Positions 1 through 4,783 of a stretch of DNA of 8,339 nt are shown here, in pieces. The position numbers were made by a program, and so were the translations under genes. The stretch is from NCBI GenBank assembly GCA_001917895.1, contig MNEW01000037.1, forward strand, positions 1 to 8,339, read 5' to 3'. The DNA comes from Actinobacteria bacterium 13_1_40CM_66_12. GTDB taxonomy: Bacteria > Chloroflexota > Dormibacteria > Dormibacterales > Dormibacteraceae. Every line of letters starts with the position of its first letter. Within the stretch, counting starts at the first letter, position 1. The notes beneath the pieces were generated by a model that saw nothing but the letters and a program-made list of their open reading frames with translations, ran no database searches and was not told where the DNA came from.

Positions 1-655
1 TGTACTCGGAGAGCTTTCGGCGCAGGCGCTGGACGTGGGGGTCCACCGAGTGATCGTCGAGGTCGTGGGGGTAGCCCCACACCTTGTCCCTGAGCTGCGC
101 CCGCGTCAGGACCCGCTCCGGGTTGGCGGCCAGCACCGCCAGGAGGTTGAACTCGGTCATGGTCAGCGGGATCTCGTCATCGCCCAACCTCAGGCGGCGC
201 GCAGCATTGTCAATCTGAAGGGCGCCAACCGTGAGCAAGCCCTCCCGCCCGCCGCCCGATTCGGCCAGCGACGCGCGCCGGAGGTGGGCGTTGATGCGGG
301 CAGCGAGGATCCGCGAATCGAACGGCTTGGTGATGTAGTCGTCGGCGCCGACCTCGAGCCCGACCACCTCGTCCATCTTGGCCGAGCGCGCGGTCAACAT
401 CACGACCGGACCGGTGAGCCCCTGCCGCCTCAGCTCGAGGATCACCTCGGTGCCGCTGATGTCGGGCAGCACCCAGTCGACGAGCACGAGATCGGGTTCG
501 CCGCTCGCGGCCAGCTCGATCGCCTGCGCGCCGTTTGCGGCTTCGAGCACGTCGTGGCCCTGGAGACGGATGACCTCGGCGATAAGGGTGCGGATCGGTG
601 CGTCGTCTTCGACGACCAGGACTCGCCGCTTCCTCCGCGGCGCCGGGGTTGTCAG
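1..655 (-). CDS. OmpR/PhoB-family response regulator (C-terminus beyond window)
   Basis: This is the DNA-binding output half of a two-component system; its kinase is not in the window. Reading from a CTG at 655, about 218 codons are visible. The receiver domain (about residues 12-125) has the acidic pair E16/D17/D18 in VLVVEDD, phospho-acceptor D60 in LVLVDWVLPD, switch T88 in MLTARS and K110 in TKPF. A winged-helix domain follows, with TEFNLLAVLAANPERVLTRA and then VWGYP, ending in the recognition helix HSVDPHVQRLRRKLSEY at the window edge, so only about ten residues should be missing. The frame is open upstream to a stop at 755-757 but contains no ATG, GTG or TTG. The CTG overlaps the upstream gene's TGA as CTGA and gives a normal N-terminus (TTPAPRRKRRVLVVEDD). 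The family call is firm; the start is uncertain and may reflect a base error. Confidence 0.9.
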   Translation of the reverse strand, partial: MTTPAPRRKRRVLVVEDDAPIRTLIAEVIRLQGHDVLEAANGAQAIELAASGEPDLVLVDWVLPDISGTEVILELRRQGLTGPVVMLTARSAKMDEVVGLEVGADDYITKPFDSRILAARINAHLRRASLAESGGGREGLLTVGALQIDNAARRLRLGDDEIPLTMTEFNLLAVLAANPERVLTRAQLRDKVWGYPHDLDDHSVDPHVQRLRRKLSEY

Positions 656-978
656 TTGTGTTTGGGAGGTGCGAATCCGACGCGCCGCGCCTCTTGCGAC
701 GAGCGTTTCGGTCTCCTCATCAGGAGCACGCGCTTCTCCCCCCCGTCGACCACGTCAGCCAGCTCCCAGCCATCCGCACCAGCGTCTTTCAGAGTCTTCA
801 CGAGACTGTTGCCGTCCACGATCTGAGCCACGGTCAGAATGCGGGTCGCGTACTCCCACTCGCGCGTCGGCATACCGACCGAAGGAATGGGGCTCGCCGT
901 CGGAGCCGCGCCATCCCCCGGTGTCGGCTGATCCGGCTCGTCTGGCTCGTCGGGGTCTTCTTCGAGGTGGATCGGCAC
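652..978 (-). CDS. DUF4177-like small protein
   Basis: This 108-residue protein has no known biochemical role. It starts at a GTG only 22 nt after the tRNA 3' end, and no clear ribosome binding site is visible. The first 35 residues are acidic and proline-rich, with a DEPDEPD repeat, and look disordered. Residues 40-90 resemble the DUF4177 fold: WEYATRIL, then a helix around LVKTLKDAGADGWEL (the family's typical G-x-x-GWEL element), then a strand ending in KRVLLMRRP. A later start at Met36 (ATG at 873) would leave just the domain. The stop overlaps the response-regulator frame by four bases, which suggests translational coupling. The family assignment comes from recalled motif pattern, so it is moderate; a role beside the regulator is only inferred. 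Confidence 0.65.
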   Translation of the reverse strand: MPIHLEEDPDEPDEPDQPTPGDGAAPTASPIPSVGMPTREWEYATRILTVAQIVDGNSLVKTLKDAGADGWELADVVDGGEKRVLLMRRPKRSSQEARRVGFAPPKHN

Positions 979-1000
979 GTCACAACGATTCTAGTTGGCA

Positions 1001-1073
1001 TACCCCCGGCGGGGGTCGAACCCGCGCTGGACCGGGTTTAAGCCGGCTGCCTCTGCCATTGGGCTACGGGGGC
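1001..1073 (-). tRNA. tRNA with anticodon UAA (nominal Leu), short variable loop
   Basis: A 73-nt cloverleaf reads on the minus strand. The acceptor stem is GCCCCCG with CGGGGGT (one G-U pair), the discriminator base is A, and no CCA is encoded. The D arm is GCC/GGC around a loop with GG. The anticodon stem GCCGG/CCGGT closes the loop CTTAAAC, placing TAA at 34-36 (1040-1038). The variable loop is only five bases (CCAGC), and the T arm is GCGGG-TTCGACC-CCCGC. UAA reads UUA leucine codons, but bacterial tRNA-Leu normally carries a long variable arm. The A73 and the D-loop AATGGCAGA do look Leu-like. It lies 21 nt after the dehydrogenase stop, in the same direction. The tRNA call is secure; the charging amino acid is not. 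Confidence 0.85.
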
Positions 1074-1094
1074 GACCCTATTTTGCCCCCGCGC

Positions 1095-1958
1095 CTATTT
1101 CTCGTACTCGAAGAACCCCTTGCCGGTCTTGCGGCCCAGGTTTCCCGCCTCCACCAGTTTGCGCAGCACGTCGGGGGCGTCGCCGCCCTCGCCCTGGCGG
1201 TGCCGATCCTTCATCGCCCCATAGAAGATGTCGAGTCCGCTGAAGTCGAGCAGATGGAACGGCCCCATCGGCCAATTGAGGCCCTTCTGCACCGCGATGT
1301 CGATGTCCTTGGCGCTCGCGTATCCGCCTTCGAGCAGATGCATCGCTTCCTCCGATGCCGCGAAGAGGATCCGATTGACGATGAAGCCCCAGATCTCCTT
1401 GTTGAGCACCACCGGCGTCCGATCGATGCTGCGCACGAACTCGGTCGCCGCCACGATGGTGGCGTCAGAGGTCTTCGGTCCTTTCACGACCTCGCACAGC
1501 TGCATGACCGTCACCGGGTGGAAGAAATGCATGTTGCAGCACCGTGCGGGATCGCCCGTGAGGTCGGCGAGGCGGCTGATGGCGATGGTGCTGCTGTTGC
1601 TGGCGAGGATCGCGTCTTGCTTCGCCGACTTTCCCAGGGTTGTGAAAACGCCCTTCTTTGTGTCGAAGTCCTCGATGACGGCTTCGATGACGAGGTCCGC
1701 CCGTTTGGCCGCCTCGTCGAGGTCGTTGCTGTCGGTGATGCGGCCCAGCGCATCGTCGGCTCGCTCTCTGGTGAGCCTGCCCTTTTCGACCGCGCGGTCG
1801 AGCAGCTTGCGGTTCTGGGTGTGCGCCCGCTCGAGCTGTCCCGGGACCGCGTCCACGAGCGTGACCTGGTAGCGGCCGGCGAGCGCGGTTTGGAGCGCGA
1901 TCTGCGAGCCCATGGTCCCAGCGCCGACGACGGTCACGTTCTTGATGTCACTCATCAT
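1095..1958 (-). CDS. 3-hydroxyacyl-CoA dehydrogenase (3-hydroxybutyryl-CoA dehydrogenase type)
   Basis: This cytosolic enzyme oxidises 3-hydroxyacyl-CoA to 3-ketoacyl-CoA with NAD(P), as in beta-oxidation or acetoacetyl-CoA metabolism. The 287-residue stand-alone form matches the usual length of about 280-290. The N-terminal Rossmann fold carries GAGTMG at residues 12-17. The catalytic dyad fits H144 (MHFFHP) and E156 (LCEVVKG), with the usual 12-residue spacing. S123 in SNSST and N in WGFIVNR match the substrate-contact positions. One oddity is FFHP where relatives usually have FFNP. The C-terminal domain has LNWPMGPFHLLDFSGLD and ends in GRKTGKGFFEYEK, both typical. Two adjacent ATG codons (1958, 1955) are possible starts, with no Shine-Dalgarno. 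The name could be hbd, paaH or fadB2; sequence alone does not decide. Confidence 0.93.
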   Translation of the reverse strand: MMSDIKNVTVVGAGTMGSQIALQTALAGRYQVTLVDAVPGQLERAHTQNRKLLDRAVEKGRLTRERADDALGRITDSNDLDEAAKRADLVIEAVIEDFDTKKGVFTTLGKSAKQDAILASNSSTIAISRLADLTGDPARCCNMHFFHPVTVMQLCEVVKGPKTSDATIVAATEFVRSIDRTPVVLNKEIWGFIVNRILFAASEEAMHLLEGGYASAKDIDIAVQKGLNWPMGPFHLLDFSGLDIFYGAMKDRHRQGEGGDAPDVLRKLVEAGNLGRKTGKGFFEYEK

Positions 1959-1977
1959 CTATATGTGCACGTGAGCA
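1955..1977. promoter_or_regulatory. Very compact divergent start region
   Basis: The dehydrogenase starts (ATG at 1958 or 1955, minus) and the metallopeptidase starts (GTG at 1971 or ATG at 1977, plus) are separated by only 12-21 bp. Neither has a Shine-Dalgarno. The AT-rich core ATCTATATG at 1957-1965 supplies -10-like hexamers on both strands (TATATG plus, TATAGA minus) at distances that would suit leaderless transcripts. Promoter activity is inferred; only the spacing and base content are seen. Confidence 0.3.
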
Positions 1978-2279
1978 TGGAGCAATTCGAGGCGGCGGCG
2001 CAGGCCGCGGTCGACTCGATCCCGGATGACTTCAAGCCGTACCTCGAAAACACCATCTTCATCATTGAAGAGAGCTCGCCCGAGGGTCTGATGGGCCTTT
2101 ACGAGGGCGCGACCGCGTTGGGCGCGGGCGAGGGCATGCCCGAGCGGATCACCCTGTACAAGCGCTCCCACGAGCGCGCGGCCAACTCGATGGAAGAGCT
2201 GGTGGAGGAGGTACGCGAGACGATCCTCCACGAGGTCGGCCATCACTTCGGGATGGAAGAGGACGAGCTGCCCTTCTAG
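1977..2279 (+). CDS. Minimal zincin-like metallopeptidase family protein
   Basis: This 100-residue acidic protein belongs to the short zincin family (PF06262 type, by recalled pattern). The zinc-binding HEVGH motif lies at residues 85-89, near the C-terminus in ILHEVGHHFGMEEDEL, which is the family's signature ending. Upstream are the hydrophobic strand TIFIIEE and the ITLYKRS strand before the active helix. There is no signal peptide, so a cytosolic location is expected; substrates of this family are not established. The start is ATG 1977 or the in-frame GTG 1971, six bases upstream. The same frame is open far upstream across the antisense of the dehydrogenase, but that part is not coding. 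The stop codon lies at the edge of the inverted repeat that bounds the next intergenic region. Confidence 0.85.
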   Translation: MEQFEAAAQAAVDSIPDDFKPYLENTIFIIEESSPEGLMGLYEGATALGAGEGMPERITLYKRSHERAANSMEELVEEVRETILHEVGHHFGMEEDELPF

Positions 2280-2513
2280 TGTCCCGTACCGGAGGTCCGC
2301 CGCATATTTCGCGGCATCGGCGGCCGGAGCCAAGGAGAGGGTGGCGCAAGGAGGAGCGCATCGTGAATGCGCGACGACGCGGCGCCAGGCCCCTCGACGC
2401 AGGCTTCAGCGCCCCTCTCGGGGTCCCCGCGGAATCGCCAGATTCGGTGGGGTGAGACGGGCGCCCGGCCGTCTAGGCCGCGAAGATGCAAGGAACTTCC
2501 GGGACGGGACACT
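2278..2513. repeat. Palindrome-bounded structured intergenic element
   Basis: The 233-bp gap between two convergent genes is delimited by inverted repeats: AGTGTCCCGTACCGG (2278-2292) against CCGGGACGGGACACT (2499-2513), with one mismatch in 15. Pairing extends inward to 2296/2495 with one G-U. Inside are further hairpins: CCGCCG/CGGCGG (2297-2302/2318-2323), GCGCAT/ATGCGC (2356-2361/2367-2372) nested in GGCGC/GCGCC (2343-2347/2382-2386), CCCC/GGGG (2412-2415/2420-2423), GAATC-GCCA-GATTC (2432-2445) within CCCC/GGGG (2425-2428/2449-2452), and AGACGG/CCGTCT (2455-2460/2469-2474). There is no convincing ORF, no clear target-site duplication and no T tract. It could be a MITE-like insertion, a structured RNA or a two-way terminator; I recognise no named family. 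Confidence 0.55.
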
Positions 2514-2986
2514 CAGCGAAGGCTCCAGAAGGAGCGGTCCCACAGGATGAGCGGCTCCCCATCGCCTTTGGTTGCCGCCTCCACGTCGCCCACGCAAATG
2601 TCGTGATCGCCGGCTTCATGGACCTGGGCCAGCTTGCACTCGAGCCAGGCGGCGCAGCCGTCAATCAGGGGCAGGCCGTTGGCGCCGAGGCGGTGAGGGA
2701 CGTCGTTCCAGGCGGCCGCGACGGCGGGGGCGCGGCCCGCAAAGCGCTCGGCGATGAACTCCTGGGCGCGGGTCAGGACGCTCACGTTGAACGCTTTGGA
2801 CTCGATGACCGCCTTGCGCGTGACCGTCATCCGCTCCAGGCCGACGAGCACCATCGGGGGGTCGGTGGAGATGGAAACGAGGCTGGTAGCGGTCAGGCCG
2901 CGAAACCCCCTGTCAGAGCGAGCGCTGATGACAACCACGCTGGCCGCCGTTCGTGCCATGACGTCCCGGAATTCCTGCTCTTCCAA
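2513..2986 (-). CDS. Flavin reductase-like, FMN-binding protein
   Basis: This 157-residue protein fits the flavin reductase-like split-barrel family (PF01613 type). Members reduce FMN or FAD with NAD(P)H, often supplying a partner monooxygenase, or act in flavin-dependent reactions. The opening FRDVMARTAASVVVIS matches the family's FR-x-x-x-x-x-F-x-x-G-V-x-V-V start. Next come GFRGLTATSLVSISTDPPMV, a fold-typical FMN-contact region, then KAFNVSVLT, and AGDHDICVGDVEAA near the C-terminus, equivalent to the common GDHxIxxGxV motif. The start is TTG at 2986, the only start codon after the in-frame TAG at 2996-2998, with only a weak GGCGGG upstream. No partner oxygenase is in the window, so the physiological substrate is unknown. 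Confidence 0.88.
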   Translation of the reverse strand: MEEQEFRDVMARTAASVVVISARSDRGFRGLTATSLVSISTDPPMVLVGLERMTVTRKAVIESKAFNVSVLTRAQEFIAERFAGRAPAVAAAWNDVPHRLGANGLPLIDGCAAWLECKLAQVHEAGDHDICVGDVEAATKGDGEPLILWDRSFWSLR

Positions 2987-3036
2987 TTCGCCCGCCTAGC
3001 GTAGTGGTGCGTCCCTGAGGTTGGCGGCAGCGAAGG

Positions 3037-3042
3037 TAGAAT
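3037..3042 (+). promoter_or_regulatory. Possible -10 element for tRNA-Cys
   Basis: TAGAAT, one base from the TATAAT consensus, lies 17 bp before the tRNA-Cys 5' end, which would leave a short precursor leader. No good -35 hexamer is seen at 16-18 bp spacing. Confidence 0.3.
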
Positions 3043-3059
3043 CGGGTGACGAAGGGCGG

Positions 3060-3133
3060 GGCGACGTAGCCAAGTGGCAAGGCAGAGGTCTGCAAAACCT
3101 CCATCCCCAGTTCGATTCTGGGCGTCGCCTCCA
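3060..3133 (+). tRNA. tRNA-Cys (anticodon GCA)
   Basis: A complete cloverleaf with an encoded CCA tail. Acceptor GGCGACG pairs perfectly with CGTCGCC (3123-3129), the discriminator is T (3130), and CCA follows at 3131-3133. The D arm is GCC-AAGTGGCAA-GGC, the anticodon arm is GAGGT-CTGCAAA-ACCTC with GCA at 3092-3094, and the T arm is CCCAG-TTCGATT-CTGGG. U73 and the GCA anticodon are the standard cysteine identity elements. It stands alone, divergent from the flavin reductase gene and convergent with the DUF5679-like gene. Confidence 0.97.
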
Positions 3134-3137
3134 ATTC

Positions 3138-3152
3138 AAACCCGCGGGGTTT
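3138..3152. terminator. Short hairpin between tRNA-Cys and a convergent gene
   Basis: AAACCC (3138-3143) and GGGTTT (3147-3152) form a perfect six-pair stem around GCG, in the 23-bp gap between two convergent transcription units. The flanking A and T tracts are within the stem, so a U-tail exists only partly on either strand. A bidirectional terminator is the simplest reading. Confidence 0.45.
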
Positions 3153-3156
3153 CGGT

Positions 3157-3528
3157 CTAGGCCACCTCCCGGCGCCCGTTCGCCACCAACTGGAGATCCT
3201 CGCGCCGTCGGGCTATCGCCTCGACCACCCCGAAGGACTTGCTGATCTTGAAGATCTTGGTTCCGCAATGCGGGCAAGTCCCCGCCGTCGCGGGCCGTCC
3301 GTTCACCATCAAGATCGGATGAGGGTTCATCATCTCGACCCTTCTCCGGTCCTTCACGCAGTAGCCCTCAACCAGCCAGTGCACGGCCAACGGTTCACTG
3401 CGAACAGCCTGCTCCGGGACCTCCACCACGCGCGATTCGAGCTGCTCCAAACGAAAAACGAGCGCGAACAGGGTGATGAGCACCACAAGGATGAACACCC
3501 CCAACATGACGGCAGTCGCAGTCTCCAT
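3157..3528 (-). CDS. Membrane-anchored DUF5679-like zinc-knuckle protein
   Basis: This 123-residue protein has one N-terminal transmembrane helix (about residues 5-26, VMLGVFILVVLITLFALVF), then a charged linker with a possible short coiled coil (RLEQLESRVVEV). A DUF5679-like domain spans about 53-97: EGYCVKDRRRVEMMNPHP, NGRPATAGTCPHCGTKIFKI. The family motif usually has YCVKCK at the first knuckle. Here C57 is kept but the second cysteine is Asp60, while the other pair (C85, C88) is intact, so zinc binding would be altered or shared with another ligand. The start is well supported: ATG at 3528 with GGAGGT four bases upstream. The topology should place the domain in the cytosol or outside, depending on orientation. 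Function is unknown. Confidence 0.75.
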   Translation of the reverse strand: METATAVMLGVFILVVLITLFALVFRLEQLESRVVEVPEQAVRSEPLAVHWLVEGYCVKDRRRVEMMNPHPILMVNGRPATAGTCPHCGTKIFKISKSFGVVEAIARRREDLQLVANGRREVA

Positions 3529-3532
3529 TTAC

Positions 3533-3538
3533 ACCTCC
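3533..3538 (-). promoter_or_regulatory. Strong Shine-Dalgarno GGAGGT
   Basis: GGAGGT sits four bases before the ATG at 3528 of the DUF5679-like gene. It is the clearest ribosome binding site in a window where most starts have none, and it fixes that gene's start. Confidence 0.7.
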
Positions 3539-3540
3539 AT

Positions 3541-3758
3541 TGAGGGAACGTATCGCCTGCTGTTTGTAATGGCGCCCAAGGATGAGATGAACGTCCTACA
3601 GACATTCGGCGTAGCCCGGGCTTAGCTATGCATAGGGGACGGGCGTCGGGGCCGAGTTCTGCAGGTGCTCTCGGCCTGCAGTTCTGGGTGGGGGCGTCCG
3701 ATCCCCGCCACTACGCGCTCGATGGTCCCTGCCTCGACCCGCCGGTAAACTAGCCGGC
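3541..3758. other. Intergenic region between divergent genes, with several inverted repeats
   Basis: No gene is seen in these 218 bp. Visible structure includes the palindromes GCCCGGGC (3614-3621) and CTATGCATAG (3626-3635). There are also two overlapping, mutually exclusive stems: GCCGAG/CTCGGC (3651-3656/3670-3675) and CTGCAGG/CCTGCAG (3659-3665/3675-3681). It must hold the promoters of both the DUF5679-like gene and the E2 operon. Confidence 0.4.
3741..3758 (+). promoter_or_regulatory. Probable leaderless promoter and flanking inverted repeat for the E2-lipA-lipB operon
   Basis: TAAACT at 3746-3751 fits a TANNNT -10 element whose start point would fall at the ATG at 3759, giving a leaderless mRNA; no Shine-Dalgarno precedes that ATG. 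The inverted repeat GCCGG (3741-3745) / CCGGC (3754-3758) brackets the -10 and could be an operator or a chance GC-rich repeat. No clear -35 is visible. Confidence 0.4.
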
Positions 3759-4262
3759 ATGGGCTTGGCCCAGATCAAAATGCCGCAGCTCGGTGAATCC
3801 GTCACCGAGGGCACCGTCGACAAGTGGCTGAAGAACGAAGGGGACTTCGTCAAGCGTGACGAGCCCATCGTCGAGGTGGTCACGGACAAGGTCAACGCCG
3901 AGATCCCGTCGCCGTTCGAAGGCAAGCTGGTCAAGATCACCGCCGCCCAGGGCGAAACCGTGCTGGTTGGTGCGGTGATCGCCCAGATCGAGGTGGCCGG
4001 CGCCTCCCCTGCCCCGGCTGCCCCGGCCAAGGCGGAGTCGAAAGCCGCGGAAGCCCCTCCGGTTGCGGTGGCGGCCGCGCCGGCGGCCGAGGTTGCGGTG
4101 GCCGGAGCTGGTAACGGCGGCGCTCGATCGCCGAGCACATGGTCCGCAGCCTCGCGACCTCGCCCCACGCCTGGACGCTGCAGGAGATCGACGTCACCAA
4201 CCTCGTCCGCTACCGCGAGTCGGAGAAGGAGGGCTTCAAGGCCCGCCACGGCGTCGCGCTGA
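3759..4262 (+). CDS. E2 acyltransferase, N-terminal lipoyl-domain fragment (frameshifted)
   Basis: This is the first part of a 2-oxoacid dehydrogenase E2 subunit, the swinging lipoyl arm that carries acyl groups between the active sites of a pyruvate, 2-oxoglutarate or branched-chain complex. Residues 1-80 are a complete lipoyl domain, with LGESVTEGTVDKW, lipoyl-lysine K44 in VVTDKVNAEIPSPFEG, and the closing VGAVIAQIEVAG. An Ala-Pro-rich flexible linker follows to about residue 119. The expected peripheral subunit-binding domain (SPxVRRLA ... GTGxGGR) is absent. After about residue 120 the frame changes to arginine/serine-rich non-native sequence ending at the stop at 4260-4262, overlapping the second fragment by 124 nt. 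The true gene is one E2 in two frames; sequencing error and real decay are both possible. Confidence 0.85.
   Translation: MGLAQIKMPQLGESVTEGTVDKWLKNEGDFVKRDEPIVEVVTDKVNAEIPSPFEGKLVKITAAQGETVLVGAVIAQIEVAGASPAPAAPAKAESKAAEAPPVAVAAAPAAEVAVAGAGNGGARSPSTWSAASRPRPTPGRCRRSTSPTSSATASRRRRASRPATASR
4061..4102 (+). repeat. 12-bp direct repeat in the E2 linker
   Basis: GGTTGCGGTGGC occurs at 4061-4072 and again at 4091-4102, exactly 30 bp apart, in the GC-rich Ala-Pro linker just before the E2 frame change. Such repeats favour slippage deletion in vivo and misassembly in silico. Confidence 0.8.
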
Positions 4263-4783
4263 CGTACATCCCGTTCGTGGTGCAGATCGTCTGCGAGGCG
4301 ATCAAGCAGTTTCCCTGGCTCAACTCCACCTGGACCGACGAAGGCGTGATCCTCAAGCGCTACATCAACATGGGCATTGCTGTATCGATCCCCGACGGGC
4401 TCATCGTCCCGGTCCTCAAGGATGCGGACCAGCGCGGTTTCACCGACCTCGTGCGGTCGCTCGACGACCTCATCGAACGCGCGCGCAACAAACAGCTCAA
4501 GCCGGATGACGTGCAGGGGGGCACGTTCACGCTCAACAACACCGGCTCGACCGGTTCGATCGCGTCGCAGCCCATCATCAACCAGCCCCAGGCGGCCATC
4601 CTCACCACGGAGTCGATCGTCCGCAGGCCGGTTGTCATCGGCGATGGGATTGCCGTCCGCAACATGATGAACATGTGCTTGAGCTTCGACCATCGCATCA
4701 TCGACGGCATGATGGCGGGCCAGTTCCTCGGTTTCATCAAAAAGCGACTCGAGGAATGGACGGCGTCTAGCATCAAGCTGTGA
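4139..4783 (+). CDS. E2 acyltransferase, catalytic-domain fragment (frameshifted)
   Basis: This is the C-terminal catalytic core of the same E2, in a frame shifted by -1 from the lipoyl fragment. The frame is open only from 4115, after a TAA at 4112-4114, and codes RRSIAEH just before the ATG at 4139. That is the conserved start of the catalytic domain, so translation from 4139 would lose part of it. The fold signatures are present: VALTYIPFVVQIVCEAI, MGIAVSIPDGLIVPVL, FTLNNTGSTGSIASQPIINQ, and the acyltransferase motif FDHRIIDG with its catalytic His and Asp. The 214 residues are close to the normal core length. Substrate specificity is unresolved, because E1 and E3 genes are absent. The stop overlaps the lipA start by four bases (GTGA). 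Confidence 0.88.
   Translation: MVRSLATSPHAWTLQEIDVTNLVRYRESEKEGFKARHGVALTYIPFVVQIVCEAIKQFPWLNSTWTDEGVILKRYINMGIAVSIPDGLIVPVLKDADQRGFTDLVRSLDDLIERARNKQLKPDDVQGGTFTLNNTGSTGSIASQPIINQPQAAILTTESIVRRPVVIGDGIAVRNMMNMCLSFDHRIIDGMMAGQFLGFIKKRLEEWTASSIKL

Noticed and set aside
35..826. A plus-strand frame over the response regulator and the DUF4177-like gene
   Set aside because: The opposite strand carries all receiver and winged-helix motifs; this frame is its shadow.
378..2279. A very long plus-strand open frame (over 600 codons) ending in the metallopeptidase
   Set aside because: Only the last 100 codons resemble a protein family. The rest lies antisense to the response regulator, the tRNA and the dehydrogenase, which are clearly real; long antisense frames are expected at this GC content.
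2278..2513. A classical insertion sequence, or RNase P, SRP or tmRNA
   Set aside because: There is no transposase and no convincing target-site duplication (flanks CTAG and CTCA differ). None of the conserved cores I know for those RNAs is visible on either strand.
4105..4140. Programmed -1 frameshifting to fuse the two E2 parts
   Set aside because: No slippery X-XXY-YYZ heptamer is seen near the junction, and the missing subunit-binding domain would not be restored by a frameshift; a deletion or assembly fault fits better.
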